Positions 1 through 11,082 of a DNA stretch of 64,000 nt are shown here, piece by piece. Under the pieces are notes generated by a model that was given only the letters and a program-made list of their open reading frames with translations, did not search any database and was not told where the DNA came from. How positions within the stretch are numbered: the stretch's first letter is position 1; every line of letters begins with the position of its first letter. Position numbers and translations under genes: made by a program. Source of the DNA: Tillus elongatus (lineage: Eukaryota > Arthropoda > Insecta > Coleoptera > Cleridae); NCBI GenBank assembly GCA_964006375.1, contig OZ023269.1:128783309-128847308 (forward strand), given 5' to 3'.

Positions 1-39
1 TTTATGTTAATCATTTCCTTAAGATCCTTCAGTATTCTA

Positions 40-243
40 AAGTACAGATGTACGTTAACAAGATTCAGATATACATTTCTTTCAATGTCTCGGATCTGTC
101 GGACATGTTGGGAAAGGTCAATTATGATCTGGACTTATTGTACAAGGTATCTAAAGATCAATCACTGTGTCAAATGCACAGAAATCGGTTGCTATTCTGT
201 TTGGAAGTCAGATGAATATGAAGGTATTATGGTATTCGAAATT
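40..243 (+). pseudogene. LINE reverse-transcriptase fragment (first family)
   Basis: In one frame this reads KIQIYISFNVSDLSDMLGKVNYDLDLLYKVSKDQSL, which resembles the segment just after the catalytic DD of non-LTR reverse transcriptases (usually DDTQLY..., then INxDLDxIxxWxxxxxLxLN). The frame ends at a stop near 212. It is a short dead piece of a non-LTR element. The family cannot be named from this length. Confidence 0.5.
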
Positions 244-284
244 TCGAACATATTTCGCATAAACTTTCCAAACTAAATTTCTTG

Positions 285-756
285 CGGAATTTGTGGAGAT
301 CTGCTTTTGTGGATTAGCGCTTTCCTGAGCAACCGAACTTTTCGTGTACGCGTGAATGGTGCACACTCCGCTCCTCAACCTGTGGTGAGTGGTGTTTCCC
401 AAGGCTGAGTCCTCGGTCCCCTGCTGTTCCTGGTATACACCAGCGATCTACCACTGATTATCAGATCTGATTGCGCTTCTTTTGACGACGACATCAAGTT
501 ATACAACGACCCACTCGTTTGTCACAGTGATATCCAGGAAGACCTGCCTAAGCCGGAGGATTGGTGCAAGGCATGGTTGCTTCCCCTCAACGCCTCCAAG
601 TGTTCAGTGTTGCACATTGGCAGAAACAACCACAAAATTCCATACTACATTAATGGAACCCAGGTTGCAACGGTTAAACAACAGACCGATCTGGGAGTCA
701 TCGTGACTGAAGACTTGACCTGGTCTGCGCAAGTGTCCAATATCTGTTCCAAAGCA
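285..756 (+). pseudogene. LINE reverse-transcriptase fragment (CR1-like)
   Basis: Translation gives LLLWISAFLSNRTFRVRVNG, then VVSGVSQG, a stop, VLGPLLFLVYTSDLP, a DDDIKLY catalytic block, LPLNASKCSVLHIGRNN and TDLGVIVTEDLTW. These are the ordered C-terminal RT blocks of CR1-like non-LTR elements. A stop within SQG*VLGP and divergence in the catalytic block make it inactive. At about 756 it switches without a gap into LINE-A. Confidence 0.65.
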
Positions 757-2150
757 AATGTTCAACCAACAACAGTCTCCAATGTCGCGCATAAAATGAC
801 GGATATCATTTTCAAAACTAAAAAGGTACGAAAGATGCTCTCTTCTCTTAATACCAGGAAACCCTCTAGCCTTGACGAGATCCCAGCAATTGTTCTAAAA
901 AAATGTGCACCAGAACTTGCTGCTGTCCTGATTTGTCTGTTTCAGACATCTTACAATAGAGGCATATTCCCTAGTAACTGGAAAACTGCTCGAGTACAAC
1001 TCGTCCCCAACAAAGGATCCAAAGCGCTTCCTAGCAACTACAGGCCTATTTATCTCCTTTTAGTCGTCTCTAAAGTGATGGAAAAGTATATAAACACCGA
1101 ATTACTAAAATTTCTTGAAAATCACAGTCTACCCCACGACAGGCAGTATGGATTTCGTCAGCGTAGATCAACTACCGACATCCTTTCCTTTGTCACCCAT
1201 TCTTGGAACAAGTCTATGGAGCTACATGGTGAATGCCAGATTGTCACTCTAGACATATCCAAAGCATTCGACCAGGTCTGGCATGCAGCACTGCTTAATA
1301 AACTTCCGGCCTATGGCCTACCACCTCTCCTCTCCAACCGGAGCATTTCTGTTGTCGTGGATGGTCATTCCTCTAAACTGTATCCAATTAATGCAGGGGT
1401 TCCTCAAGGTTCAGCTTTAGCCCCTACTTTGTTTTTTCTCCACATCAATGACCTCTCTAGCACATCCAACCCAGTTCAGTTACGCGGGCGACAGCACCCT
1501 CCACTCAAATATACAATATTCTAAGCCTGTCTCTTTAGCCCAATTAAATGAGGATCACAAACTCATAGAGGGTTCTGTCTCCGTGGATCTCCATAAAATA
1601 TTAGACTGAGGAAGTAGAAATATTGTACAATTCAACCCCACCAAATCACAGTCTTGCTTTCTTTCTCATCAGAGATACACCAGCCCTAGATCCATCACAA
1701 TAAACAACCAAGTTATTCAAAGTAATGAGTCCTTTTCACTTGTTGGCATTTCTGTGGATCGAAATCTCAATTGGCACCAACATGTCACATCAATTGCAGA
1801 AGGGGCTGCTAAGGAATTAGCTTTCCCTTGCGGGCTCGCAAATACTTTTCACCAGCTAATCTCTATACCTTATATACTTCACAAATAAGACCAAACCTCG
1901 AATACTGCTCCCACATCTGGGGTGCTGCTGCTGCTTCTACACTCGCTATCCTGGACTCCATTCAGAAGAGAGATATACGTCTCATCGGTGACCCTACCCT
2001 CACCCAAAGGCTGCCATCCCTTGCCCACCGGCGTGCCGTTGGTGACCTCTCTCTCTTTTATAGATATTTGCACGGGCACTGCTCAGAGGAGCTTTCTTTC
2101 ATAGTCCCTCCACCTGCTGCCCCCAACAGATCTACCAACGGAACAGAGCG
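757..2150 (+). pseudogene. LINE-A copy 1 (non-LTR retrotransposon), 5' truncated
   Basis: It encodes most of the RT of a CR1/Jockey-type LINE: KVRKMLSSLNTRKPSSLDEIP, NYRPIYLLLVVSKVMEKYI, DRQYGFRQRRSTTD, TLDISKAFDQVWHA and GVPQGSALAPTLF. The YADD region is frame-shifted after about 1490, with further stops up to 2145. Most of one RT block is lost around 1330, where the sequence jumps from YGLPP to LLSNRS. The six pieces of this family named in the summary share high similarity by eye. The open frame that starts at 577 is an accidental fusion of the previous fragment with this one. Confidence 0.85.
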
Positions 2151-3230
2151 AGATATAGACGTCGATTACACTTTCTTTTACCTTCAATACTACCTGCTGT
2201 TTGCTGTTTATTTGACTTGTTTGTATGGGTAGTTATTAATTTACTAGGAATAACTTAGTCATTGTTTTCAGACTAATCACTGTGAAATTATCTAATAATT
2301 TTATTCAGTAAGTACCTGATAAAATATAAAATATTTTAAGCACTTTTAGAGTCAAACTCTAACTTAAAAGTAGAACACAAAGATACAATATAAAACATAA
2401 CGTTAGCGGTGGCATTCAATTTTCGCGCTGCACTGGGAACCAATCAAATCAAGTTATGAACTTGCCTATGCAATACTTAGTGGAATCGGCAAATGCCTGC
2501 CTTATCTGAGCTAGAAAACGGCTTGTTGATTTGTTTATTGAGGCTATACCTATGTTCCGTCGTCATTTTCGACACCTTTTTTGCCACACGCACGTGCCGA
2601 CTATGGATACCAAAACAAAGTTGGTAACCCTGGGCACATCAAGCAATGATGGTCAACCTGAAGGTGGCACCTTGGAGATTTACGTTTTCGGATGGCGTCT
2701 GATTGGCTGAAGAGGCCGCCTACCCCTTCTCAACCCCGAAGCACACCGAGACTTCGGAATCAAGAACGCTGCAATTTTGCCATTTGATCGATGATCGTTC
2801 TATAGTGCAGTTCACTCATCAGTTCGAGACCTTCGTTGTCCTCTGAGCATAGGGCACAGACAGGCCCGTAGCAGACACGCGACCTTCTGAAAGGTGTTGA
2901 AAACCAACGTGGACCACAAGTGCTACATACTGCACATACCAGAGCAGGAGGCTGCTTTTTATTTTCCATCTATGCAACAAGTCATTTACTCTGTGAAGAA
3001 GGAAGGTTCCCGAAACACATCGAGCTGCTCATCCACAACGTCCCCGGCAAGAAAAGGTATTTTGTTTATGTTACACCGCTTCTGTATGTATGTATACATA
3101 ATTATAATGTTGTATATACATATTATGTACAATCAGAATTAATGTGGTATAATTTTAATTAGGGTAGTGTTGGTGTTATTACATATTTTTTTTTGAATAG
3201 CAGAAGGCAATATATCATCAAAGGCGGAGT
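2151..3230. other. No recognised gene; unassigned stretch
   Basis: An AT-rich part (2230-2400) is followed by a more GC-balanced part (2400-3060) with short open frames on both strands (for example minus 2760-2969 and plus 2894-3142). I do not recognise their products. Composition suggests an old mobile-element or retrogene fragment, but no motif supports a call. No cytoplasmic tail exon for the receptor gene was seen. Confidence 0.3.
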
Positions 3231-3430
3231 TACTTCAGAAGAGGTGACATTGGCTTAGAGTGCCGCAGGATTCCATTTTGGGACCTCTCCTCTTCTCAAT
3301 TTTTATAATGATTTAACTGACATGTCTTTGGGTGGAGAGGTTCTGTTTGTGGACGATATAACCTGTTGCACCAGAGGCAGAATTGGTTTTTGCACAATAA
3401 GCTGATCTTTAATAATCATCGTGAACACCT
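3231..3430 (+). pseudogene. LINE reverse-transcriptase fragment
   Basis: One frame reads RVPQDSILGPLLFSIFYND followed by LTDMSLGGEVLFVDDITCC. This is the VPQGSxLGPLLFxIYINDL block and the A/VDD catalytic block of a non-LTR RT. It is about 200 bp with no start. It lies 3' of the last recognised receptor exon. Confidence 0.6.
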
Positions 3431-3882
3431 ATTATTTCTAACTTTAGTCTTTCTTTCTCAACAGAATATGTTAATGACATATAATATGTAATGTATTTAA
3501 TAACTTGAATTAAAAAAGCTGCACATACAGGTCACCATGTCATGGAAGCAATTCCAGCATCGTTCGATTTATATGGATTCATTTTTAATGCATATCATTA
3601 GTTTTTTCCATTATCCGAGTTACCTCTGGTCTCGTTTAACTCGGAAGAATGAGACTCTACTTGTAAGTAAAAAAAAATATGCTTGTAACCAACACTTATG
3701 ACTTAAATATTTTATTAAGTATGAGAACATTAAAAATTTTCAATTCTCACATAATAAATCGAAAAAATTGGTACTCCTGTTGACGAAAATGCAAGTAAAC
3801 AACTAGGCTGTGGAAAAATTCTAATAACCTTTGAATTTACAGGTTGATTAATTTCATAATTAAAATGTTTTATTATACTTAC

Positions 3883-3995
3883 GACTCCAACAACAATTGC
3901 AATTCCAAGTGCTACAAAAATAACAATCAGAGCTATCTTTCCATTATCCGATGATTCCGGCATAATAGGTGAAATATGGGATTTGTTTGTTGTTC
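3883..3995 (-). CDS. LDLR-family exon: juxtamembrane and transmembrane segment
   Basis: A 113-bp exon encoding TTNKSHISPIMPESSDNGK followed by the hydrophobic run IALIVIFVALGIAIVVGV. This is the single membrane span. Acceptor GAATTACAG (phase 1), donor GTC|GTAAGT (phase 0), cutting near the inner end of the helix. Without splicing, the frame runs 51 codons further into intron sequence before a stop; that extension lacks NPxY and is probably not used. The cytoplasmic tail exon was not found down to position 1, so it probably lies beyond the left edge. Confidence 0.85.
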
Positions 3996-4495
3996 CTGTA
4001 ATTCATAGTTTTTAAATTAAAGCAGATGTTAAACGGATAAGAACAGTAACAATAATTATACATTCTGACTTCAGCAAAAAAAGCAAGCTGCGAGAAATTG
4101 TTTTACTGTTTCTTTTTTCTTCGAAATGCATTGTTTCACGAAAGTATGCTTTTAGAAAAAATAAGTATTTTGCAGTATTCTTAAGTAGAAGCTTAATCAA
4201 TCGGTTATTATAAAATTAGAGAGAAAACTACATTCTTTCCAATCAGGCAATGTTAGTATCGCTACTGATTTATTTGCTACTTAAACCTGTATAATTATTG
4301 TAACTAAGAGCATAATGGTTCAACTGTTACACTACAAAATACAACATAATTCTGTACACCATTCAAACTATATAGGTACTTTGTTAGAAGAAATCAAAGA
4401 AAAGAAAATATGTTAATAAATGAAAGATCAAGAAACAAAGAAACCACCACCAAATCAATGCAAACAAAACTTTTTTATTTTTCTCTTGTACTCAC

Positions 4496-4576
4496 TTTCC
4501 GTGAAATATTCTGTTGGTGTAGTATAATCTGAATTATTTGTTGTTTCATAATATGTCGGAGTAGTTGTTTTAGTTT
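4496..4576 (-). CDS. LDLR-family exon: Thr-rich stalk
   Basis: An 81-bp exon, phase 1 at both ends, encoding about 27 residues rich in Thr (TKTTTPTYYETT, then SDYTTPTEYFTE). This matches the O-glycosylated stalk of LDLR/VLDLR in position and composition. The stalk exon is alternatively spliced in vertebrate VLDLR; here too it could be skipped without a frame change. Acceptor TTATTTAACAG, donor GTGAGT. Too short for recognition on its own; the call rests on phase, position and composition. Confidence 0.8.
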
Positions 4577-4650
4577 CTGTTAAATAAATAAAAATAAAGT
4601 GAACAAAATGAAAATAAACAAAAATAAAACATAATAAGAAAACACCTTAC

Positions 4651-4849
4651 CATCTTGGACGCATGTAAGTCCATCTCGCAGCATTCTCAGGCTTTCAGGG
4701 CATGCGCACGAAATCCTAGGAGAATGCTTGTTTATCTGGGGAGCTGGCAAACAAAGGTGAGAGCAGTGACCATTGACTGCCTGGCAATGATTTTCACCGT
4801 CTGGTTGTCTATATGGATGATAAACGTGAATTACCATTGGGTTTTGTAT
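4651..4849 (-). CDS. LDLR-family exon: post-propeller EGF-like module
   Basis: A 199-bp exon, phase 0 in and phase 1 out. It starts IQNPMVIHVYHPYRQP, the strand that closes an LDLR propeller, followed by an EGF-like module: HCQAVNGHCSHLCLPAP, then CACPESLRML and GLTCVQD, with six cysteines. Acceptor TTTATTTTCAG, donor GTAAGG. It is separated from the propeller exon by only 58 bp and from the stalk exon by 74 bp. Confidence 0.93.
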
Positions 4850-4907
4850 CTGAAAATAAAATTAATTTTTGACGCTCCGGTATTTAAAACTTTCATGTTA
4901 AACTAAC

Positions 4908-5782
4908 CATTTCAGTTGCTGTAACTGCTTGAACATCTTTACCAGTATACTTGTTTGCTTTATAAACAGCAGCTTTATCCCAATCCGTCCAGTAGACCCA
5001 ATCTTCAAAGGTCGTTATAGAAAATGGATGTCTTAGTGATTCTGGGGAATATAGCACAACCCTTCTATCTCTACCATCATAATCACATGATGATATAGTA
5101 TTTAATTTAGCCTCGACCCAGAAGACCCGCTTCTTCACTAAATCTAGGGTTAAGCCATTTGGCCACTTTACATCATAACTGACGATGGTTTGCCTATGAG
5201 ACCCATCCATTCCTGATCTTTCTATCTTTGGAACACTACCCCAGTCAGTCCAAAACATCCAACCTTCCATAGGATTCAGAGCAATAGCTCTTGGTTCTTC
5301 TAAATCATCTTTAATCAAAATTTTGCGCATTTTGCCATCGAAATTAGCTAACTCGATTGTATTTTTGCCAGTGTCTGTCCAGTATATATGATTGTAGATC
5401 CAGTCTACTGCCAAACCATCTGAAGTTGTTATTTCATTTGCTATAACCACAGTTCTTTCATTTCCTTCATCTATTGGTGCTTTATAGATTTTCTTGTCTG
5501 TAACATCACTCCAAAATATCATTCCAGTTCTGAAGACAAAGTCTAACGCAGTTGCCGAGTTTGTTGCATTGACTATACTAGTCATTTCATGGTGATCCAG
5601 AGAAATTTTTCTAATGTCTCTGCGTCTCGCAAACAGTAGTGAAGCATGACCTTCTACAGCCTTACATTTGGTCGGGTCTCTGTGATCTTTTTTATAACCA
5701 GATTGACACTCACATTTGTAACCGCCCTTATCATTTATGCAAATTTGGGAACAGCTGCCAGGAATTTCACATTCATTGATGT
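4908..5782 (-). CDS. LDLR-family exon: calcium-binding EGF and YWTD beta-propeller
   Basis: An 875-bp exon. It opens with a calcium-binding EGF module (DINECEIPGSCSQIC), then the typical link CKAVEGHASLLFARR, then a beta-propeller. Five propeller signatures are visible: MIFWSDVTD, HIYWTDTGK, WMFWTDWGS, RVFWVEAKL (degenerate) and WVYWTDWDK. In LDLR-family proteins this six-bladed propeller drives acid-dependent ligand release in endosomes. Acceptor TATTTTAG (phase 1), donor ATG|GTTAGT (phase 0). In vertebrate LDLR the propeller is cut by several introns; here it is in one exon. Confidence 0.95.
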
Positions 5783-6194
5783 CTAAAATACAATAAAATC
5801 AATACAGAACTCAATTTAGGGTTTATTGTTACTTATTATGTGAAAATGTGTTGAATTCATATTAAAGAAATACTTATAGTAAAGGATAGTGAGCTTAATA
5901 CCAAAAGTCAAGTAATTCTGTTAACGACAACTCTAGTTATCAGCAAATGAAAACCAAGGTATTAAAGACACCTACACGCATTATTTGTTTTAATGCATAG
6001 TAGGGCCAGTCGAAGACAGAACATATAGAATGGAGAAGGGGTTCTGACATCTTTAGAAATGGAATTCCCCTACTTTACTACTAAGTTTGGACATACGTAG
6101 ACCTCAAAATATATGATTATTAAAATAGAGATATACAGGACTATGATAAAGTAACTGACAAAAGTCCAAATAATGGTTTGTGATCATAATAACA
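5783..6194. other. Intron stretch without recognised features
   Basis: AT-rich intron between the propeller exon and the first mosaic repeat copy. No coding exon, RNA or repeat was recognised. Confidence 0.5.
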
Positions 6195-8121
6195 AAAAAA
6201 GTCTGGACGCAGCAAGTGTGTTATGGAAGTGAATTTTCATAAAAATGTTTTTAATAGCAAATATGTCTCTTTAATGCAAGGAGGGATCCATTTGGTCACC
6301 GGTATAACCTATATAGTAGAAACAATGTACCATATTTTATCAAAATAACTTGTTTGAAAATGTACAAAAACTTTCCGAAAATAAACTTCAAATGTTTCCG
6401 AGAAAACTTGTTTCCTAGCCGACGAACCTTAGGTTAATAGCAAATTGAGTTATTGGATTTGTAGCATTTAATGGAAATTCGCTAGCAAAACGCACTTACT
6501 GCGTCTCGATTTGTTTTACAAACGTGCATTATATTTCGATGAAAATGCAAAAATGCAATAAGGGATGTTCAAAAAAAATGTACGTATCACCAGCGACTTA
6601 TGGGCCACCCTGGAATTGTCAAAATAATCTTATAAGATGCAGCTCAATACACCCTATAAGTAACGTATACAATTTTTTCTCGTATCTTGCATAATAAGAA
6701 TTATATTGAGGTTTACCGTAGAAATGCGTCACCCTGTATATATGTAAACAGAAAGTAAACCCGGATATGGATTCTAGGGGGCCTAGTTTACCCTCATTTG
6801 AAGAAATGTTTGTAGAATCAAAGCCGCGGTCATTAACAAATTTTTTCTACGAAAATTAGCTCAAAATTATAAACCGTTAAACCATAACTAAACTAAAACT
6901 ACTTTCAAAGCATCAGAGAAAGGGTCTATTTGAAATGAATTATCTGGAAATATTTTATTAAAATAAAGGGCAATGATGGTCAAAGCTGAAACTTAAGGGT
7001 TCGCAGAACATGTTTTACATAATCCGTATTTCTTTCAGGTTCTTTGCCTAAATGTTGCCAATTTTGACGTTTCAATCGCGACTTTTTACGTTTTAAGGAA
7101 GACCCCAATTTTTTTCTTCTTTAAATGCCTCTTAACTTTTTTGTCTTTAAACCTGCAGACCTAAATTAAAACTGACCCTGGATGTGGATTCTAGGGGGCC
7201 TAGTTCGCGCTTATTTGAAGAAATTTTTCCTAAATTCAAAAGTCGGGATCTCTTTGGTAGTGATTTTTTTTAAAGAAAATTCACTAAAACAGCACTTGTG
7301 AAGCCACGGGAAAAGTCTACGACTGTATTAAATATGGAACGGTTTCACTAAGTTAGGGCAAGAACAAACAACCAGATATGCTATTCAAATTGAATTAAGT
7401 TTTCATCACTTCTTTATTAAATTATTTTTTTTTACAAAAACTCGCTAAAGAATTCAGCGGAATAACAACAATCTGATTAGATAACGGTAAAGTGAAATGA
7501 GACTAAAAAAAATTGATAAAAAGTAAAGTCACTAACTAGGATTAGAACTCGTCATGTAGGAGTCGATTATACGATGTGCAGAGACTTAGCCACTGAGCTA
7601 CGCTCGACAACTATTTACTAGCAGGTATATCCCATAATACCTGTTAACTGTTCAACGTTTTACACAATTTACACAAAACCATTTTGATTTACAATGAATT
7701 TTTTGCACATATTTTAACGAAATCAAGGAAAATAACGACTTATACACATATCTAGGAGCTTGTTAGTCATTTCTTGTGATATTTTTCACTTACATTCGTA
7801 CTCAATCAATTTTGACGTTTTAACTTTCTTAAATCAGATTTGATTAATTAAAAATTAATTTACCTCTAACTTTTTTGGCTTTTAAGATAGAGATCTGGGT
7901 TTTGGTACATAGGATACTCTTTATGACCGAAACCGTCGTGCCAAATCTGGTTGCCGTTAGTTTGTTATTTCCGGAGATATAAAGAAAGAAAACACAACAT
8001 TTTCCGGGAGAACCTGGGCCGATTTTCCTGACTAACAAACTTATTCAAGCCACTTGCAAAAGGAAGGTATGTGCCAAATTTGATCAAAATGGGACCATTA
8101 TTTTTTGAGTTATCTATGCCT
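6195..8121. repeat. Mosaic interspersed repeat, copy M1 (forward)
   Basis: Longest uninterrupted copy of a family seen at least five times. Landmarks in order: AGTCTGGACGCAGCAAGTG start, a module with CCTTAGGTTAATAGCAAATT, a module with CTAGGGGGCCTAGTT occurring twice (about 6775 and 7191), an end-like TTCACTAAAA, a tRNA-like head on the minus strand, then a module with TTATTTCCGGAGATAT. No open frame of note. Related copies: 14138-15828 and 32085-33117 with 41139-41757 (same orientation); 27120-28612, 29877-31080 and 51016-52582 (reverse). Likely a non-autonomous mobile element or a stack of several. Confidence 0.75.
7532..7609 (-). mobile_element. tRNA-derived SINE head inside M1
   Basis: On the minus strand this reads like a tRNA 5' half: box A TAGCTCAGTGGCTAAG and, about 35 nt downstream, box B GAGTTCTAATCC. 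The D-loop and TpsiC-loop motifs are in tRNA spacing, but a closed acceptor stem is not evident. It occurs at the same place in the other mosaic copies (15495-15572, 30295-30370, 33036-33112), so it is a Pol III promoter of a SINE rather than a tRNA gene. Confidence 0.7.
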
Positions 8122-9668
8122 TCCTAGACATAGAGAGGGCCTTCAGCAACACCTCATTCGAATCGATACTGGCAGCTGTCAGGGAGCGTGGAATAGAGGA
8201 CACCTGCTGCAGGTGGATCGGTTCCATGCTCTGGGACAGAGCGGTGTTCACTTTACTCGCGGGAGGGACTCTGCTGGCGTGGGTCGCGGCGGGGTGTCCG
8301 CAGGGGAGCGTTCTGCCTCCCCTGCTCTGGTGCCTAGTCGTGTACGGTCTGCTAGGGAGGCTCTCGCGAGGGGTATGAGGTACAGGGCTATGCGGACGAC
8401 ATTGTCACCATAGTCCGAGGAAAGGTTACACAGTCAGTGTGGGAGCGCATGCAGACAGCACTGAAAGTGATGGAAAGGTGGACGGTTGGCAAAGGGCTCG
8501 GGGTGAGCCCCGAGAACTCAACCGTCATACCGTTTACAAGGAGGAGGAAGTGGGAGAGCCACAGAACGCTCACTCTATACAGTATAAACGTCTCAATGGC
8601 CAGGGACGTAAAATATCTTGGGGTCGTATTGGACTCTAGCTAGGCAACCCAGGCTTCAGGGGCCACTGCAAAATTCAGGTGATCGTGAAGGAGTCCATGC
8701 TTGAAATGAGGTCAGACTTCGTGAGCCCGCGAATCTGCAGGGAAAACAATTTTACAGTGGAAATCCCCGACCGCGAGGCATGGCGGGAGGAGTCGCCGGG
8801 CTTACCACGGGACGCGTTCGTCTGATTCACGGACGGTAAGTCATAGTATTTCCCTCGGAGCCCATGCAACGGTCTTTCAGGCCGAAATGTACGCCATCCT
8901 GCAGTGTGTGCGGGAGAACAAGAGGAGGGGCTACACTAATAAGCGGATCCTCTCATAGCCACAAACAGGCAGCCCTTAAGGCCCTAAGCAGCCCACAGGT
9001 AAATTCCGGGCTGGTGAGTAAGTGTCGAGACGAAACGAGCGACCTGGCTGGGCAGAATAAGGTCAACCTCATCTGGTGCCGGGTCACTCGGGCGTCAAAG
9101 GCAATGAAGAAGCGGACAGTCTCGCGAAGAGAGGGTCAGCAGAACCATTTATGAGACCAGAACTGGTATCGAAAGGCACGGCCAGGGGAACCATCAAGTC
9201 ATACTGGGCAGATTGTCCAGGGCTCAAACACGGGAAGTCATTAATTGGGCAACCAGTCCAAAGAGAGCTGTGGAGCTGCTCAATATTAGCAGAGGACAGC
9301 TCAGAAAAATAACAGGACTCTTGACGGGCACATGGCCGTCAAGAAACACCTGCATAAAATGGGGCGGTTCGAAGGGGATCTGGCATGCAGGCTCTGCGGC
9401 GAGGGGGAGGAATCAGCCCAGCACAACTTGTGCGAGTGTAAAACTCTGGACCGCAAAAGACAACTGATCTACGGTCAGCCTAAACCGGAGAAAGAGCAAT
9501 ATAAAACATCACCCTACCAATTGCTGTGCAGACTAGTTCAAGGGACAGTGATTTTGGAATGGGTGGAGTGGAGACAAAAGGGCATGCACAATAAGCCAAA
9601 GGCTGCGGTGCTATCGGGGCGGCAAAGACGCGGACGAGCCCTGAGGGAGAAAAAAATGCCTGGGTAAC
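8122..9668 (+). pseudogene. LINE-B: non-LTR retrotransposon with RNase H, decayed
   Basis: Fragments read in order as the C-terminal half of an RT (DIERAFSNTSFESILAAVRERG, AAGCPQGSVLPPLLWCLVV, GYADDIV, KYLGVVLDS), an RNase H domain (QAALKALSSPQVNSGLV, GHSGVKGNEEADSLAKRGS) and a C-terminal Cys/His segment (CRLCGEGEESAQHNLCEC). RNase H downstream of RT is typical of the I, R1, LOA and Outcast groups. Several frameshifts and stops break it, and EN and the RT fingers are missing. It is GC-rich compared with its surroundings. Its 3' end is about 65 bp from the receptor exon at 9734. Confidence 0.85.
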
Positions 9669-9733
9669 AGAAACCAATTTGTTAAGGAAATCAGCGAAAA
9701 TATTCCTGGATAGCACATGAAAAATGTACTCAC

Positions 9734-9988
9734 CTTTACAAGTTCTGTTGTCGACCAGTTTGTATCCAGGATTGCATTCACAATAGTAAGAAGCTGGTGT
9801 ATCTACGCAGAGATGGTTGCAACCGCCATTATTGTGAAGACATTCGTTTTTGTTACAACCTTGTTTTGGTTCATCTTCAAATTGTGGGCAGTCCTGTTTA
9901 CCGTCACAAACTTGAGATAAAGGAATACAAGTACCTCCACCGCCACAATCAAACTGGGTTTTTGGATCACATTTGGGAATCGGCGCAC
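9734..9988 (-). CDS. LDLR-family exon: last LDLa repeat plus first EGF module
   Basis: A 255-bp exon, phase 1 at both ends. The N-terminal part is an LDLa repeat ([16 protein letters not shown] to EPKQGC) whose acidic end reads [13 protein letters not shown] rather than the SDE consensus, so it may bind calcium or ligand differently. The C-terminal part is an EGF module ([14 protein letters not shown] through [15 protein letters not shown]) with six cysteines. Acceptor TTTTTTCCAG, donor GTGAGT. The donor lies only about 65 bp from the 3' end of LINE-B in the next intron. Confidence 0.92.
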
Positions 9989-11082
9989 CTGGAAAAAATA
10001 TATAATAATAATAATACCACAGAAAAAAAAAACGCTGTACCCAGAAGTCAAAGACTTGTGGGGGAGTAAGGTCTTTAGAGGCAGATTTTGCAACTATTTT
10101 AACAAATGAGAAGTGTAGCATAAATCTAAAACATTCTAATATACATTTTATTCAATATTAGATACGTGTTCTCTAACTTTTAGTGGTACTAAAATTTTGC
10201 TTCAATATATGCCTGTAACTTTTTTCCTTTCAACATACAGACCTAAATTTTGGTGCAGGATTTGGTTTTTACAACATAAACCAGCTTGCCAAATGTGGTT
10301 GCCATAGCGTTGTTATTTCCGGAGATTCTCCTGGCTAACGAACTTATCCAAACCACTTGCAAAAAGAATTTACTCACCAAATTTTAGTGAATTTTTTCAA
10401 GAAAATTCACTAAAAGTAAAAGCAGTATTCTTATTAAATTTAAACTGAGTGAAAAAATACGGAGCACTCAATACCACAACAATAAAAAAATATTACTTGT
10501 TTTTTTCTTTTATAAATTATGAAATGCTTTATCAATATTCATTCAATATCTGCACAAAAAGTGATAAAAAATCTTAGTTAAAAAATACGGACCTCGGTTT
10601 AAAAGAAATATTACCCTGAGTGGATTTTATATTTGTTTTCACTAACCGAGACAGACCTGACCTTTCCAGGCGGCAAATAAAAGAAAATATTAGGTTTATT
10701 AGATAGTAAAAAAGTAATGAAAACTCCCAGACTTGCGGAATAATTCCTTTCAAGAAGTGCCTCTCATTGAAATATTATCTTTAATTAAGTTTGTAATTAA
10801 ACATGTAATGCTGTGTCGGCCGAGTTTATGAAATTAAAACTGAAGCTGGTGAGCTTAAAATAGGGCAGAGAATTAAATTTATAACATGGATAATTTGATG
10901 TTCTATTCTGTGCGCAAATTTAATGAATATAGAAAATAAAACAAAATACTTCATAATTTTAATATATCGTTTTACGTACTTCCTTATTTCTGTGTTATTT
11001 AACTTTTCTTAATTAAAACTAAACCTAAGGGAAGATTGGAAGCTGTGATGAACACTGATAAGTACACAGTTGTGTTAACTTC
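9989..11082. repeat. Intron with a mosaic-repeat fragment at about 10190-10420
   Basis: Between 10190 and 10420 the sequence matches the CCGGAGAT and TTAGTGAATTTTTTCAAGAAAATTCACTAA parts of the mosaic family (the end palindrome is at about 10384-10412). The rest is AT-rich and unassigned. Confidence 0.5.

Noticed and set aside
577..1524. A 315-codon open frame as a host gene
   Set aside because: It is a fusion of two LINE fragments; the second part is LINE-A RT.
2760..3142. Candidate cytoplasmic tail exon or unknown gene
   Set aside because: No NPxY motif, no splice phase match on the minus strand; the frames are short and unrecognised.
3730..3882. Extension of the membrane exon as coding sequence
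   Set aside because: A consensus GTAAGT donor ends the exon at 3883; the extension lacks endocytosis motifs and is probably intron.
7532..7609. tRNA-like sequence in several copies (also 15495, 30295, 33036)
   Set aside because: It recurs inside the mosaic repeat at the same place and lacks a convincing acceptor stem.
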